A DNA stretch of 43,893 nt from Sergeia podlipaevii (GCA_030849805.1 JASANZ010002086.1:1-43893), one strand, 5' to 3'; counted from the stretch's first letter, positions 27,369 to 37,355 are shown. Notes: a model not told the origin generated them from the sequence alone. Made by a program: numbers and translations.

Positions 27369-30300
27369 TTATTGCTTAGCCGCCCCCTCCTCAATACGCG
27401 TCACAACTGCCTTTGCCCTCTGTGCCGCCTTACTGCTGGCATAGTACGACCTCCCGCACAGCAGCTCGTGCTCCCGAGCATCATGCACGCGCAAGCGAGT
27501 GTTGCACTTTCGGCAGGGCACCAGTAGTGCCTTCGCACACGCATACGCCGCAAACGCAAAGCCGTTCCGCTCCTCTTCAGAGCTCGTGCTGAGAGGGGCT
27601 GGAAGTCTCTCCATGTGAGAAAGCACCTGCTGCGACTCCTCTGTAACGGCACCATCCCAGTCCTGCAAGAGACTCAGTGTGAAGGCTCTGCATCCCTCAA
27701 GGTGCAACTTGTAAGTTGACGTGTTCTGCATCTCTGCGCAGAGATAGCAAGGGATAACACAGCGCGACTGCTGGACGATGCCCTGCAGCATCGACGCCAC
27801 CACCTCATTCGTGCTGCATCGTACCATGGTGGATAGACGAGGGGTGGTTGCTCTCGCAGCCTCACTCACTGTGGAAACAGCAGCTTCCTTGCCCTTCTGG
27901 CTGCTGAGCTGTGTGCGCCGGGCTGTCTCCAGCGCGCTCTTCATCGCGTCAACGCGAGTGTCCTCGTCTTCGGGACGCACAGGAGAAGCAGTAGAGTCGT
28001 ATTGACGCCTGCGAGTCTTGCAGGGAGTTACCTGATCCCCTGCTGCTGTCGCCACTGGAGCTGGCTCTGCGTGACGACGCTGTGGAAGGCCCACTGCCTT
28101 GCCAGAAAGGCGCCCAGTCGCCCTCGGCGCAGCGTTGTTGGGCACTGGATCGTCGCCATCGCCATCGTCGTTAGCGGGTCTTGTGGGTACCGGTTGCTGC
28201 TGCTTGCGACGTCTGCGCTCCTCAGGAGGCATCTCGGTGCTGTTCACCGGTGCCTCCACCTCATCCAGCTCAAACTGAAGCTTTTTGCTGATCCTTCCCG
28301 AAGCGGGCATGATGCTGCTCTGTAGGCTGCCAGTGGCGTTGGCTGCGACGGAGACCCGCGGCGTCTTGAGAGAAGATTTCTTCGGAGCAATCGCAGTGCT
28401 TCCCTTGGCGATGCCGCTGCCGCCGCGCTGCACCGGCTGCTTCTCCAGGGGTCCCACGTCTGTCGCCGCAGCGCTCACTGGTACAGAGGACGAGGAGAAA
28501 GAAATGGAGGAGCGAGTGGTGTGGAGACGCTCAAAGGCAGCACGGCGGGCAGACACAGGAACCCGCTCAGCAGCAGCGGTAGGTTTTTCCGCAGTAGAAC
28601 GAGCAGAAACCCTGGAGCAATGCTTCGAGAAGGACGCACCTTGGCGGTCCACCACACGAGATGCTGCGGCAGCGCTGAGTTTTGGTGCCACAACGGGAAC
28701 GCTGTTGAGCTCAGAGTTCACGCTCGAGTGGTGTGTGCTGGTGAGACGATTGGGGCTGTCACCCGCACCACCGCTGCTTGCCGCCAAGCTACTGCCAGTG
28801 ACGGACCGAGGAGAGTTCGGCTGGTGCAACCTGGCACTGACGCGCGGCCTCAGCCGTGTGCTCACCCTCTGGATCTGACCTTCACTTGTGGTTGCGCCAC
28901 CAGTCGTGATGCGAGACGGGCGTGGCGAGCGTATCTTTGACGCACGCGCCGAGCAAGGTCTAGCGGATGGCCTCCCCTTGTCTGCCGCCGCCGCCTCCAG
29001 TGCCATCGTCTCAAACGTTGTCAGGCGACCTACAGGCGCAGAGAGGGCCGTGGTGAAGGACGGACGAGAATCGCGTCGGCTGGCCCTTGCGGAGGTGAGG
29101 GAAGACGAAGATGACGTATTGTTAGTGGCGCTCGTGGCCGTAGCAGTGCTTACAGGAACAGAATCACGCGGAGTCTCGGGGTGGTCGCGGCGCTTGGCGG
29201 CAATGCTGGCGGTCATCTCGTAGAGTGCCGAGCTCGGACGGACCCAAAAAGCAGAGGAACCACCACCTAACTGGATCACATCCTCCTCCTTCTTGGTAGA
29301 CTTGCGAGCCTTGCGGGATGACGCTTGCACGGTATGTTGAGACGGCTCCACTGTGTTCGCAGCCGCCTCTTCCTCCACTTCAGCTGCTTCCTTGTGAGCA
29401 GAAGCCCTCTGCACCGTGTTGTCCTCCTTCGGCTCTTCCTTCGCGTGCTCCTGCTGGGAATCCGATGCGGAACGGCCACGCTTAACGCTGCTGCGATTTG
29501 CATAAGGACTGGCCTCTCGACTGACCTCAGGTGTCTGCATGTCCTGCTTGGTCGCCGACGCGCCGCCGTCTGCGCCACCGACAGTCTTGCGCTTGCTGTC
29601 GATTCCCTCCGTAGCGTCCACGTACACAGGCTTGTAGTTAGGCTGGAAGCCGTTACGACGCGGGTTCAAGGGAACGGGAGCAGTCGCTATCTCTTGCAGC
29701 ATCTCCTCCTTGGAGTACACACGGCCCTCCTCCCACGCAAAGGGAGAGTCCTCTTTGTCTTCATCGTCGTCGTTCTCGTCAGCCTCCACGTGTGACGCTA
29801 TTGCAGTAGCGCGAGGCGCGTGGGATATCTTCTTTGACTTGCGAGAAGGTGTACCAGGGCCACTACTGGCGCGCACCTTCTTTCCCTCATCGTGCGCATG
29901 CTCGTCCTGCACAGTACGACGGGGCTTCTTCTTATCTGAGCGAGGAGTTGCCGATTGTGCCCCCGTCGCCACCAGTTGCTTCTTGGCAGATTGTGGGGAC
30001 CGTGCAGGTGGTGTCACAGTCCCAGCTTCCACGGCATGGGGCACAGGTTGCACCTCAGGACTGTAGCAGTGGTCAGCGTGCGGCATCGTCGGTGAGCGGC
30101 TTTCGCTAGGCTCCATCGTATCTGTAGGAGCGCTGACGCTTAGCTGCATAACGCGGGTGTGTTGCTGCCGATGCATCTGAGGAGTGGTGTTATTCAGAGA
30201 TTCATGCAGCTGAGGGGTTGGCGTGGCTGAAGCAGCAGCGGCGGCAGTGACAGCACCAGGAGCTGGTCGTTTGTGAAGTATGCGCGCAGCAACAGCGGCG

Positions 30301-30932
30301 GCGGTGGTCGCAGAGGTCATGTTCGTACCGCCCACGTACACAGCAGGGGCGGGGGCGGGATACCGGCGCACGGCATTGGACAGAACAGGGGCGGCAGTGA
30401 CGGCAGCCTCATTATCATCATCATCGCTGGTGCAAGCACTGACAGTGGTGCTTCGGATGCTGATCTCACGGGTGGCGGGAGGAGGGGGATTGGGAAGTGC
30501 ATGGCGTACAGGGGCACGATTTGCATTCTCAACAGCGGCAGCGGCAGCAACAGCAGTAGCAGCAACAGCAGCGGCACTGCTTGCAGGGGCCTCTGCTGTG
30601 GTGGCGGTGGACTTTGATGGGGGAGTTGCAGTGGTGGTGCGGGCGTTGCGAACCATCTCGCGATAACGCTCCATCGCCGCCGTTCGCGAGTTGGCGTCTT
30701 CAAGACGCTTGGAATAGTCCGCTGGGACCCTCCGCAGTGTCATAGAAGCGGTCTCTTGTTGTAACTGCGGTGTAACGCTCAGATCCTTTCTTATCACTGA
30801 AGGCCGCACGACACTCGCGACAGGAGAGGGAGAGCTGATAGAGTGGGCCGTGACGCTCGCGGCGGCATCACTAATGCGGTCTGTGCAGTAAGAGCTGCTC
30901 TGCGTGCTGACAATGCTGTTGATGGCGCTCAT
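27369..30932 (-). CDS. Large disordered protein with two C-terminal C2HC zinc fingers
   Basis: The frame encodes 1,187 residues, ATG at 30930-30932 to TAA. Most of it is low complexity, rich in Ala, Ser, Thr, Pro and Arg, with many SP/TP and RxS sites (phosphorylation is inference). A more conserved-looking island near residues 395-450 contains SPFAWEEGRVYSKEEMLQEI. The C-terminus has two motifs with nearly the same spacing: Cys1062-x2-Cys1065-x11-His1077-x3-Cys1081 and Cys1140-x2-Cys1143-x11-His1155-x3-Cys1159. These are C2HC-type fingers, as in zf-C2HC proteins found in kinetoplastid cytoskeletal and RNA-related proteins. Between them lies a helical segment. Poly-Ala and GCN/ACN codon runs occur near residues 115-135 and 205-235. 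No catalytic domain. DNA, RNA or protein binding by the fingers cannot be told apart from sequence. Confidence 0.88.
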   Translation of the reverse strand: MSAINSIVSTQSSSYCTDRISDAAASVTAHSISSPSPVASVVRPSVIRKDLSVTPQLQQETASMTLRRVPADYSKRLEDANSRTAAMERYREMVRNARTTTATPPSKSTATTAEAPASSAAAVAATAVAAAAAVENANRAPVRHALPNPPPPATREISIRSTTVSACTSDDDDNEAAVTAAPVLSNAVRRYPAPAPAVYVGGTNMTSATTAAAVAARILHKRPAPGAVTAAAAASATPTPQLHESLNNTTPQMHRQQHTRVMQLSVSAPTDTMEPSESRSPTMPHADHCYSPEVQPVPHAVEAGTVTPPARSPQSAKKQLVATGAQSATPRSDKKKPRRTVQDEHAHDEGKKVRASSGPGTPSRKSKKISHAPRATAIASHVEADENDDDEDKEDSPFAWEEGRVYSKEEMLQEIATAPVPLNPRRNGFQPNYKPVYVDATEGIDSKRKTVGGADGGASATKQDMQTPEVSREASPYANRSSVKRGRSASDSQQEHAKEEPKEDNTVQRASAHKEAAEVEEEAAANTVEPSQHTVQASSRKARKSTKKEEDVIQLGGGSSAFWVRPSSALYEMTASIAAKRRDHPETPRDSVPVSTATATSATNNTSSSSSLTSARASRRDSRPSFTTALSAPVGRLTTFETMALEAAAADKGRPSARPCSARASKIRSPRPSRITTGGATTSEGQIQRVSTRLRPRVSARLHQPNSPRSVTGSSLAASSGGAGDSPNRLTSTHHSSVNSELNSVPVVAPKLSAAAASRVVDRQGASFSKHCSRVSARSTAEKPTAAAERVPVSARRAAFERLHTTRSSISFSSSSVPVSAAATDVGPLEKQPVQRGGSGIAKGSTAIAPKKSSLKTPRVSVAANATGSLQSSIMPASGRISKKLQFELDEVEAPVNSTEMPPEERRRRKQQQPVPTRPANDDGDGDDPVPNNAAPRATGRLSGKAVGLPQRRHAEPAPVATAAGDQVTPCKTRRRQYDSTASPVRPEDEDTRVDAMKSALETARRTQLSSQKGKEAAVSTVSEAARATTPRLSTMVRCSTNEVVASMLQGIVQQSRCVIPCYLCAEMQNTSTYKLHLEGCRAFTLSLLQDWDGAVTEESQQVLSHMERLPAPLSTSSEEERNGFAFAAYACAKALLVPCRKCNTRLRVHDAREHELLCGRSYYASSKAAQRAKAVVTRIEEGAAKQ

Positions 30933-32146
30933 TGAATTGAATAGTTGAGTAAGTCAAGGTAAACAATACAACAACAAAAAAAGGACTTGCGACTAATAAA
31001 AGGTGACCTGCGTCTCTTTCGATAGGAAAAAAATAATAATGAAAGATTCAGTCAGTATATAGTTGTGGCAAACGAAATCACTGCCCCCTTTTTGATGTTG
31101 TCTGTCTTGTATTGCTAGCGCAAAAGAAAAAAAAAAAAAGATGTACAAAAAGTGAAATGTAGAAAAAGAAAATGATCTAAGTGTGCTGTAAAATATTTCT
31201 AAAAAAAAAAAGATTTAAAAATATATATGTACGAGCGCAGCTGGAGAGTCTCTTACGTAAATATGTCCAAGCTGGTACTTGCTAGTTTACGCGACGCGCT
31301 CGTAGCGTACAGTAGAAGTTGGAAAGAAAAGAAAGGCTAGGGGGAGAGTATGAATGCTGAAAAGCAACGTACTCCTCTAAATAAAATAAAGGAGAAAAAG
31401 ACTGAAGCGCTTGTTAGTTCGCTGTAGTAAATTCAAGGTGTAACTAGTAGTTCGAAAGCACTAGTCTGTGATGTGTAATAGTATGAAGAAAAAAAAAAGA
31501 GGAAGAAAGAAGAAGAATTTTTACATTGTACAATCTCACAAGCTAAACGCTTTTTGGGTGTGCGCTAGCAGCCTTGATCGCTCCGCTTTTCTCCACCGCT
31601 CATGCAATCTCCACCATCTACCAATACATTCACTCTTTACTACAATTGTTATTATTATTATTATTCTTTTTTTTTTGCTATGATCCGCGCACTAACATAA
31701 TGCAAAGGGAGCAAAAGGTAAAAATAAACTGATCTTCCACAACGCTAATGACTACAGAGCGCACGCCCTACGCAGGGGTATGCAGAAGTGCTCGCTGACA
31801 ACACAACTACCTCACTAAGGGCCACGGTCACTTCAGTTCATTGATGTACTCTTTTTTTCTCTTTTTACTATAGCAATGGTGGAATAAAAAATGTATTCAT
31901 AATAAATAGATAAATACTGTATGAGAACTTCAAACAAACAACACATCATAAACATTTATAACACAAAGGGAAACACTATACTATGAGAATCCATTGAACG
32001 GCGTAAAGGCATCCTTCCTCATTTCATTTTTTTTGGTAGCTGCTCTCCATGAGATGCTTCTTTACCTTCCTATAAGAAAGAAAGAAAATAAAACGCAATA
32101 TCTAAGTTGCTAGAACTGTAAGATTACTACTCATCACTATGACATA
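30933..32146. other. Intergenic spacer, about 1.2 kb
   Basis: AT-rich DNA with many A runs and a TTA repeat at about 31649-31665. The side next to the zinc-finger gene has a U-rich sense tract (about 30960-30980) without an AG before the ATG. A plus-strand frame at 31468-31683 is short and simple in composition. No protein gene or recognisable tRNA was seen. Confidence 0.6.
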
Positions 32147-33064
32147 CTAACTATTATAGTTGCTCTTGTCGACGTACCTAGGGTCATATATGTGAAATCC
32201 CTGGTCCTGCTTGATGGCACCAAGAATGCGGTCCCAGTCATACCCTAGCATGCTACCTCGACCCCTAGAGTTGCGTTCCTGGGCGTACATGGCGCCAGCA
32301 AGATTTTGGTCAAGCTTCTTGCACCATTCCTCAAAGTGGGGGTCGATGTCGCCCGTCCACAGCACAGGGCCGCCAAGCATCTGAAAAATTGCCCACGAGA
32401 AGAGAGCGCCGAACAGAACACGCACCACCCAGCGCAGGTGCGGCGCGACATCCATGTCTCCAAATCGGTCGGACATTTCGCCAGCACCGGCGTACATGGG
32501 GTGGTGCGCGGACCAACGGTGCAGCTTCGCGTCATCATACCACATTACCTCAGGGTGCGTCCAGTGATCATACACGAGGGAATTATCAGGGTGAAACATA
32601 GGGTTTGCGAGTGTGTACGTGCTCCATGGTGAGCCGTTGTTGCGACGCAAGTAGTGAAAATTGGCGTTGTCACGCAGGTACTTCTGGGTCTGTCTCACCA
32701 TCATATCGCATGTGGCGGGGTCAGTGACGTACCGATAGCGCTCGAAGCGGCGGCGCACCACCTTGTAGGCGAGGTTAAATTTGTGTGCGTTCAACTGCAC
32801 AAGCCACATCTGCAATTCCTTGAGCGACCAGCGATAAAGCCGGCAAACGCGTTGCTTGTGGGTCAAGCGAGGGTCATCAATAATGGGATCGAGATGGCGT
32901 ACACTACCAGTGATATCGTAAATGTACGCGTCGCTCTTGCTCTCATACTTTGGGTTATCTAAAATACGCCATCCCTCGTAGTTCTGAAGCAGCGGCTCGT
33001 GCAGATGCCATTCGTGATACTCCACCATGCCGCCGCTTAGAAGAAAAACGCTACGGCGCATCAT
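32147..33064 (-). CDS. NDUFB9: NDUFB9-like LYR subunit of mitochondrial complex I
   Basis: The frame encodes 305 residues, double ATG at 33059-33064 to TAG. Residues 66-170 match NDUFB9, an LYR accessory subunit of NADH:ubiquinone oxidoreductase: LTHKQRVCRLYRWSLKELQMW here against [21 protein letters not shown] in human, with the LYR triad at 76-78. Conserved features downstream include RRRFERYRYVTDP and a PMFHPDNSLVYDHW stretch. LYR proteins bind acyl carrier protein, and NDUFB9 sits on the distal membrane arm. The protein is much longer than human NDUFB9 (about 179): it has a 65-residue N-terminal part and a C-terminal extension with one likely membrane segment (about 212-231, WVVRVLFGALFSWAIFQML). 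The short N-terminus (MMRRSVFLLS) suits mitochondrial import. The splice acceptor is very clear, leaving a 5' UTR of six bases. The neighbour upstream in the transcription unit is the SOD-family gene, also mitochondrial. Confidence 0.85.
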   Translation of the reverse strand: MMRRSVFLLSGGMVEYHEWHLHEPLLQNYEGWRILDNPKYESKSDAYIYDITGSVRHLDPIIDDPRLTHKQRVCRLYRWSLKELQMWLVQLNAHKFNLAYKVVRRRFERYRYVTDPATCDMMVRQTQKYLRDNANFHYLRRNNGSPWSTYTLANPMFHPDNSLVYDHWTHPEVMWYDDAKLHRWSAHHPMYAGAGEMSDRFGDMDVAPHLRWVVRVLFGALFSWAIFQMLGGPVLWTGDIDPHFEEWCKKLDQNLAGAMYAQERNSRGRGSMLGYDWDRILGAIKQDQGFHIYDPRYVDKSNYNS

Positions 33065-33965
33065 GGCGAACTAAAGAAGGAGAGGGAGGTGGGAGAAAGC
33101 AAAGCACAAATGTGAGTAGACTTCGAGCAACACTATGGTGTCAATACTAAATACGTTGGTTGTGCCTCCTGATACTCTCACAGAATACAAAGTGTGAGAG
33201 AGAAAAAAAAAAGAGACTCCTACTGCTATATTACCCTTTCCTTCCAATATGCGCAAGGAGAGAAAAGACAAAATCTGGCCACGCTACAACCCTTTGAAAG
33301 TTCAAGTACCTACTACTGCCAAAAAGAAAAAAAAAAGAGAGATGTTGACGCAAAAAAAAAAGAAGAAAAAGGAAAGAAAGCAAACACTTATAAAGAAAAA
33401 AAATAAGTTTTAAAGTGGCAACTAGAAAGTATGCATCCATTGTCTGCATCATGCTGACCCAAGCAGGATAACACAACGACAACAACAAAAAAGTGGCTGG
33501 ACATGTCATATGACGAGAAAAAAGAATAATAATAACTCAGTAATGTAGTTTTGCTAAATAGCGATGCTGACTACACGCAAACAATAAAAAAATAGGACTG
33601 CTATAGATCACTTTATATTTAGGTGGGGCATACTTCATGTGAAAAAAAGTAATACAGAAAAAAAAAAGACAACATCCTATGAAAATTGAGTTAAAGATCA
33701 CATAATCGCACCTGAAATGATGATGAAGATAACACCGCTTTTTTGAATAAAGTATATAGAAACACAGAGTAGAAGAAAGAGTGTTGCTCGCTTCGAATTG
33801 AAGCTTTGCCTGCTAACACACAGCGTAGGCTACTATAATGACACATATCAAATGTCATTGACACATCTCTATCCTTTTTGCTCTCTCTGTCTCTCTCTCT
33901 TCTTCATTTCTTTCCTTTAATTTGACAAAGAAGCAACAACATGGAGCGGCGCATTATTAAGCATT
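33065..33965. other. Intergenic spacer, about 0.9 kb
   Basis: Contains the NDUFB9 acceptor at the left end, long A-rich stretches (33330-33410), and a CT-rich tract at about 33880-33905 near the SOD-family 3' end. No gene seen. Confidence 0.65.
33071..33106 (-). promoter_or_regulatory. Strong spliced-leader acceptor for NDUFB9-like gene
   Basis: The sense strand shows about 30 bases of C/T-rich sequence ending in TTCTTTAG, with AG at 33072-33071, then six bases to the ATG. This is the textbook trypanosomatid layout and fixes the start codon. Confidence 0.75.
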
Positions 33966-34916
33966 TTACCACCAACTCATCTCATAATACTCCTGGCCAG
34001 TCGCGCGCTTCCAGTGCCGCTCCGCCCAGTGCCAGTCTACAACGTCAAAGTACTTGGACAAATACTGAGCGCGGTTGTTTTCATAATCCACGTAGTAAGA
34101 ATGCTCCCACACATCCACGCACAGCAGGGGCACATAGTTGGAATGAACGATGGGGCACCCAGCGTTTGAGAGCGAGAGAATATCAAAATTGCCCGCCTTC
34201 CTGTCGTATACCCAATACACCCACCCGCTCCCAAAGAGGTTCAGCGCAGCAGAAACAAAGAGAGTCTCAAAGTGTTCAACGGTGCCGTACTGTGCACACA
34301 CCGCCGTGGACAAGTCTGGTGGGATGTTGCTGCCGTAGGGCTGAATGCATTTCCAAAAGAAGCTGTGATTGTAGTGCTGCGCGGCGTTGTTGAATACACC
34401 CGCGAGTTTATCCATCTCGTTATAGCTCGTAATAATGATCTTATCAAGATCCTCACCGTACAGAGGGGTGCCCTCGATAAGCTGATTGAGTTTCTCAACG
34501 TAGCCGCGGTGGTGGCGGCCGTAGTGCAGGCGAATTTGATAGGAAGACATAAGAGGCATGCAGCCCTTGTACCATGGGAACTCCAGCGTCGGAAGGTAAA
34601 AGAACCCCTGAGAGCGGATGTAGTTCTCAGAACGGCGGATGTACTCGTCCACGCGCCAGAAGGTCTCACGATACTTTTCGACGTAGTGATCTGGCACACG
34701 ACCAGAACGATTGCGAAACTCATTGTATTGTGGCATGAAGTCAAAACGGCCAAGCCGGATATCTGCCTTTGGCGTGTGCATTGAAAGGCTCCCACGAGAT
34801 TGCGTGTTCAGTGCCCCGCTGTTAGCTATTCTGCTGCAGGAGATAGAGGTAGTGGTGCCAGCAACAGCAGCAGCCACAGCCGGCAACACGGTATTCAGGG
34901 CAGAGCGACGGAACAT
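33966..34916 (-). CDS. Mitochondrial Fe/Mn superoxide dismutase family protein with N-terminal extension
   Basis: The frame encodes 316 residues, ATG at 34914-34916 to TAA. Residues about 107-300 form the Fe/Mn-SOD fold. All four metal ligands are present by motif: His131 (LHYGRHHRGYV), His184 (AAQHYNHSFFW), Asp268 and His272 (LCVDVWEHSYY). Second-shell Gln180 and Tyr139 match Fe-SOD Gln69 and Tyr34, so superoxide dismutation is plausible. The N-terminus is Arg/Ala/Ser-rich (MFRRSALNTV) as in a mitochondrial presequence, but about 60 further charged residues (55-105) precede the fold, and a WKRATGQEYYEMSWW tail follows it. Kinetoplastid SODA and SODC are shorter, near 200-240 residues. Mitoribosomal proteins mS42/mS43 belong to the same fold, and the extension would fit such a role; the intact ligands argue for an enzyme. 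I cannot decide between them. Confidence 0.88.
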   Translation of the reverse strand: MFRRSALNTVLPAVAAAVAGTTTSISCSRIANSGALNTQSRGSLSMHTPKADIRLGRFDFMPQYNEFRNRSGRVPDHYVEKYRETFWRVDEYIRRSENYIRSQGFFYLPTLEFPWYKGCMPLMSSYQIRLHYGRHHRGYVEKLNQLIEGTPLYGEDLDKIIITSYNEMDKLAGVFNNAAQHYNHSFFWKCIQPYGSNIPPDLSTAVCAQYGTVEHFETLFVSAALNLFGSGWVYWVYDRKAGNFDILSLSNAGCPIVHSNYVPLLCVDVWEHSYYVDYENNRAQYLSKYFDVVDWHWAERHWKRATGQEYYEMSWW

Positions 34917-35730
34917 TTTTTAGTTGTTCGTTCTTCGAAGGAGGTAGCCTAAAGCTTACGACAACACGGTGTACTGCCCAACTATATATAAATTTTCTTA
35001 CAGCGACAGCAGAAGTTTTCTCCTCTTTCCTTTATCGCCTACTATTACCGACTACTGCTATCTCCTCGAAAAAGGATATTGAACGCTTTCTAATGATTGT
35101 TTTCCACTTCCTGGTTTCTACTATTCCTTTCTATGATAGCTACAACTTTTACTATATCTACTATTGGATGAGGCAAACAATTGCGCCTTATATGTATGAG
35201 TGCGTTACTTTAATAACTGTATAACAAAAAGAACCCTATACGTCTTCGCGTTTCCCAATAATAATGATAATAATAGTAATAATAAATAATGATAAACTAA
35301 ATGTAGGAAATGTTCGTACAGTGATAGCTACTATGCTTCTACAACGGTATTCCTCGTATGCCTACAGCAAAAAAAGATGGGATTCTTAACCTCCCAGAAG
35401 ATATTATCTGGAAGAATGCCTTCTCAATTATCCAAGGCAAACATGTAAGAAAATGAAAAAAAAAAAATGCATGTAATAAAAAAGAAGGAAATTGAGAAAA
35501 ATACTTCACAAGCAATAAAAACTCATGCAAAGTAGGAAAAAAAAAAGAAACTCATGCTTCTTTCCATTTTGTTATAGTGCAAGTTACAAACAGTTCAGCA
35601 CTTTCTGGTCACACAAATGTGTAGAATGCAATAACAAAGAGAAAGGGGGAAAAAAAATGTACACGTGTCGCAGCTACCATTGATCTCATTGGCTTGCCTG
35701 CTATGTTCTCCCCCTCACTCACTCACCGTA
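34917..35730. other. Intergenic spacer, about 0.8 kb
   Basis: AT-rich DNA with interrupted AAT repeats at about 35258-35293 and A runs around 35455-35550. Upstream of the SOD-family start the sense strand has several AGs but no strong pyrimidine tract. No gene seen. Confidence 0.65.
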
Positions 35731-36783
35731 TTACTCAAGCGTATCAATGGCCGCCAGTGATCGCATAGACAGAGGCAGTCTCGCTAGCAGTTCCTTGGCT
35801 TGCACCTTCAGTGCATCCATCTGGAACTTCGCGTATTGCTTTGAATCGCGTTCCATCACAATGGATTGCTCAAGACGCTGTGCGCGGACCTCAAGATACA
35901 TCGCAAAGCTATTCAAATCTCGTAAGCGTACCTTGTCTTCGGATAGTTGGGCCTCAAGTCTCAAGGTGCGTTGCTGCATGTAGTGTAGCTGTTCCAGCAC
36001 GCGCGCACACCGCTGCCGTGTGAGCAGCTGTTGCTCCGTGTCTGCATCACCTCTTGCGCTTGAGCTGTAGGACTCCGGCGACGGTGAGACAGGGGTGCTT
36101 TTGACTGCCGCAGAAGCGGCAGAAAGTGAGACGTCGCCTTCTTGTTGCTTTTGCTGCCTGCTGACCTGCTCCTCAGCTTGAAGAGCCTCCAAGTGCAGCG
36201 CCTTTTCGATGCGGCGGGCCTCCGTCGCCTTCACAGAGGCACGCAAGGCTGCCTGAGCCGCCTGCAGCTCCCGCAGTCTAATCATCCTATCTTCCATGAC
36301 ACCGCTCTCCCTATCCCCCACATCTTCCCTGGAAATATGCGTAGGTACATTCTGCGATGCGTTGGTCCCAGTTGTGCTCGTGTAGCGCGGCGTACGCATC
36401 TCTTTGCGACAGTAGTCGTCATCATCATCCTCTTCACTACTGGAAGCACTACAAGTAGTAGCGCAACTGCCACGGCAAGTATCCTCATTGCACAAATATG
36501 TGCTGCTACTGCTACCGCTACTACTACTTGTCTGGCTGCTGGTGTTGTTGCCTGATTTTTGAGCTTTATTCACTGCAATTGATGTGGCAACACCCGCACC
36601 ACAAGACTTTGGTTCCTTGGACTGTAAGTCAGTGTGAGAAGATGATGCCTTGCGGAGGACCTTTGTCAGATTCCACACAGACTGCTTTGTCTTTGGATTC
36701 ACATAGTAGGTGCGTCCCTTTGCGTCCGCTTTTGCTACCCACGTACCGTTTGAGAGGGCTGTCGCTACCACATCCACGTCCAT
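35731..36783 (-). CDS. WW-domain and coiled-coil protein
   Basis: The frame encodes 350 residues, ATG at 36781-36783 to TAA. Residues 13-41 form a WW domain: Trp15 and Trp37 are 22 apart, with GRTYYVNPKTKQSVW between them. The Pro usually found three residues after the second Trp is replaced by Thr40, which may weaken Pro-motif binding. Residues 75-150 are Ser/Thr-rich with an acidic EEDDDDDY stretch and several Cys. Two coiled-coil segments follow, about 165-212 and 250-335, with Leu/Arg/Glu/Gln heptads. WW plus coiled coil suggests an adaptor; proteins of this plan occur in trypanosomatid flagellar and basal-body contexts, but no specific homologue is recognised. A sense pyrimidine tract (36821-36839) with AG at 36815-36814 is a candidate acceptor; a nearer AG lies at 36792-36791. 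Confidence 0.86.
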   Translation of the reverse strand: MDVDVVATALSNGTWVAKADAKGRTYYVNPKTKQSVWNLTKVLRKASSSHTDLQSKEPKSCGAGVATSIAVNKAQKSGNNTSSQTSSSSGSSSSTYLCNEDTCRGSCATTCSASSSEEDDDDDYCRKEMRTPRYTSTTGTNASQNVPTHISREDVGDRESGVMEDRMIRLRELQAAQAALRASVKATEARRIEKALHLEALQAEEQVSRQQKQQEGDVSLSAASAAVKSTPVSPSPESYSSSARGDADTEQQLLTRQRCARVLEQLHYMQQRTLRLEAQLSEDKVRLRDLNSFAMYLEVRAQRLEQSIVMERDSKQYAKFQMDALKVQAKELLARLPLSMRSLAAIDTLE

Positions 36784-37355
36784 GCGCTCCCTGTAAAAAT
36801 GTTCCCTTGATAGCTTATATAGAGAGAGAGTTAAGAGACTTAACTCACATAGCCAAACGCGGTATGCGCAGCCTACGTCTAACAGTTCGATGAAAAGGTA
36901 AGATAGAAAAAGAAAGAAGCTAATGTCAGCTCAAAAAAAAAAAAATGAGAGGGAAAGACTCACAAAACATAGGGGGGTGGGTAAGAGAGGGGTATGCAAC
37001 CAAAGCAGCGCTGTAAAATGATAGTAAAAATGCTCATATGGAGATTCAAATTGTTTTCTGTGTTGTTGCTATGAAAAAAACAAAATTTATGACAAACACG
37101 CCTCTCTGTGGCAAGAGAGGTCCAGAGCGGCACCACAGGTTGCCTAAATGCACATCTAGCTCGACCATCCCATCTGTGCATGGCAATTATTTAGTTTACG
37201 ATTATCTGATACTCTTCATTTTACTAATGGCAGTTGCCTTATTGCCTAAAAGAGGGAGAGAAGAAGAAGAAGAAAGAGGCACCCTCCACCGTAGTTGAGC
37301 AACTGAAAGACGCCGCCCTTTAAAAAACAGCTGTAAGAAAAAAGGCATTCCCGCA
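36784..37355. other. Intergenic spacer, about 0.57 kb
   Basis: Holds the GA repeat near 36820 that forms the WW gene's pyrimidine tract on the sense strand, A runs, and the 3' flank of the methyltransferase gene. No gene seen. Confidence 0.65.

Noticed and set aside
27651..30617. Long plus-strand frames opposite the zinc-finger gene
   Set aside because: They are shadows of the GC-rich, low-complexity minus-strand gene; composition mirrors its codons and no domain is found.
31468..31683. Plus-strand gene marking a strand switch
   Set aside because: Only 71 codons of Lys-rich then Ile-rich simple sequence; all neighbours are on the minus strand.
32830..32840. LYR motif read as an iron-sulphur assembly factor such as ISD11
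   Set aside because: The sequence around it matches NDUFB9 over about 100 residues, which small LYR assembly factors do not.
23364..34916. Mitochondrial gene cluster (CHCH, NDUFB9, SOD family)
   Set aside because: Trypanosomatid arrays are not functionally grouped, and unrelated genes lie between the CHCH gene and the other two.
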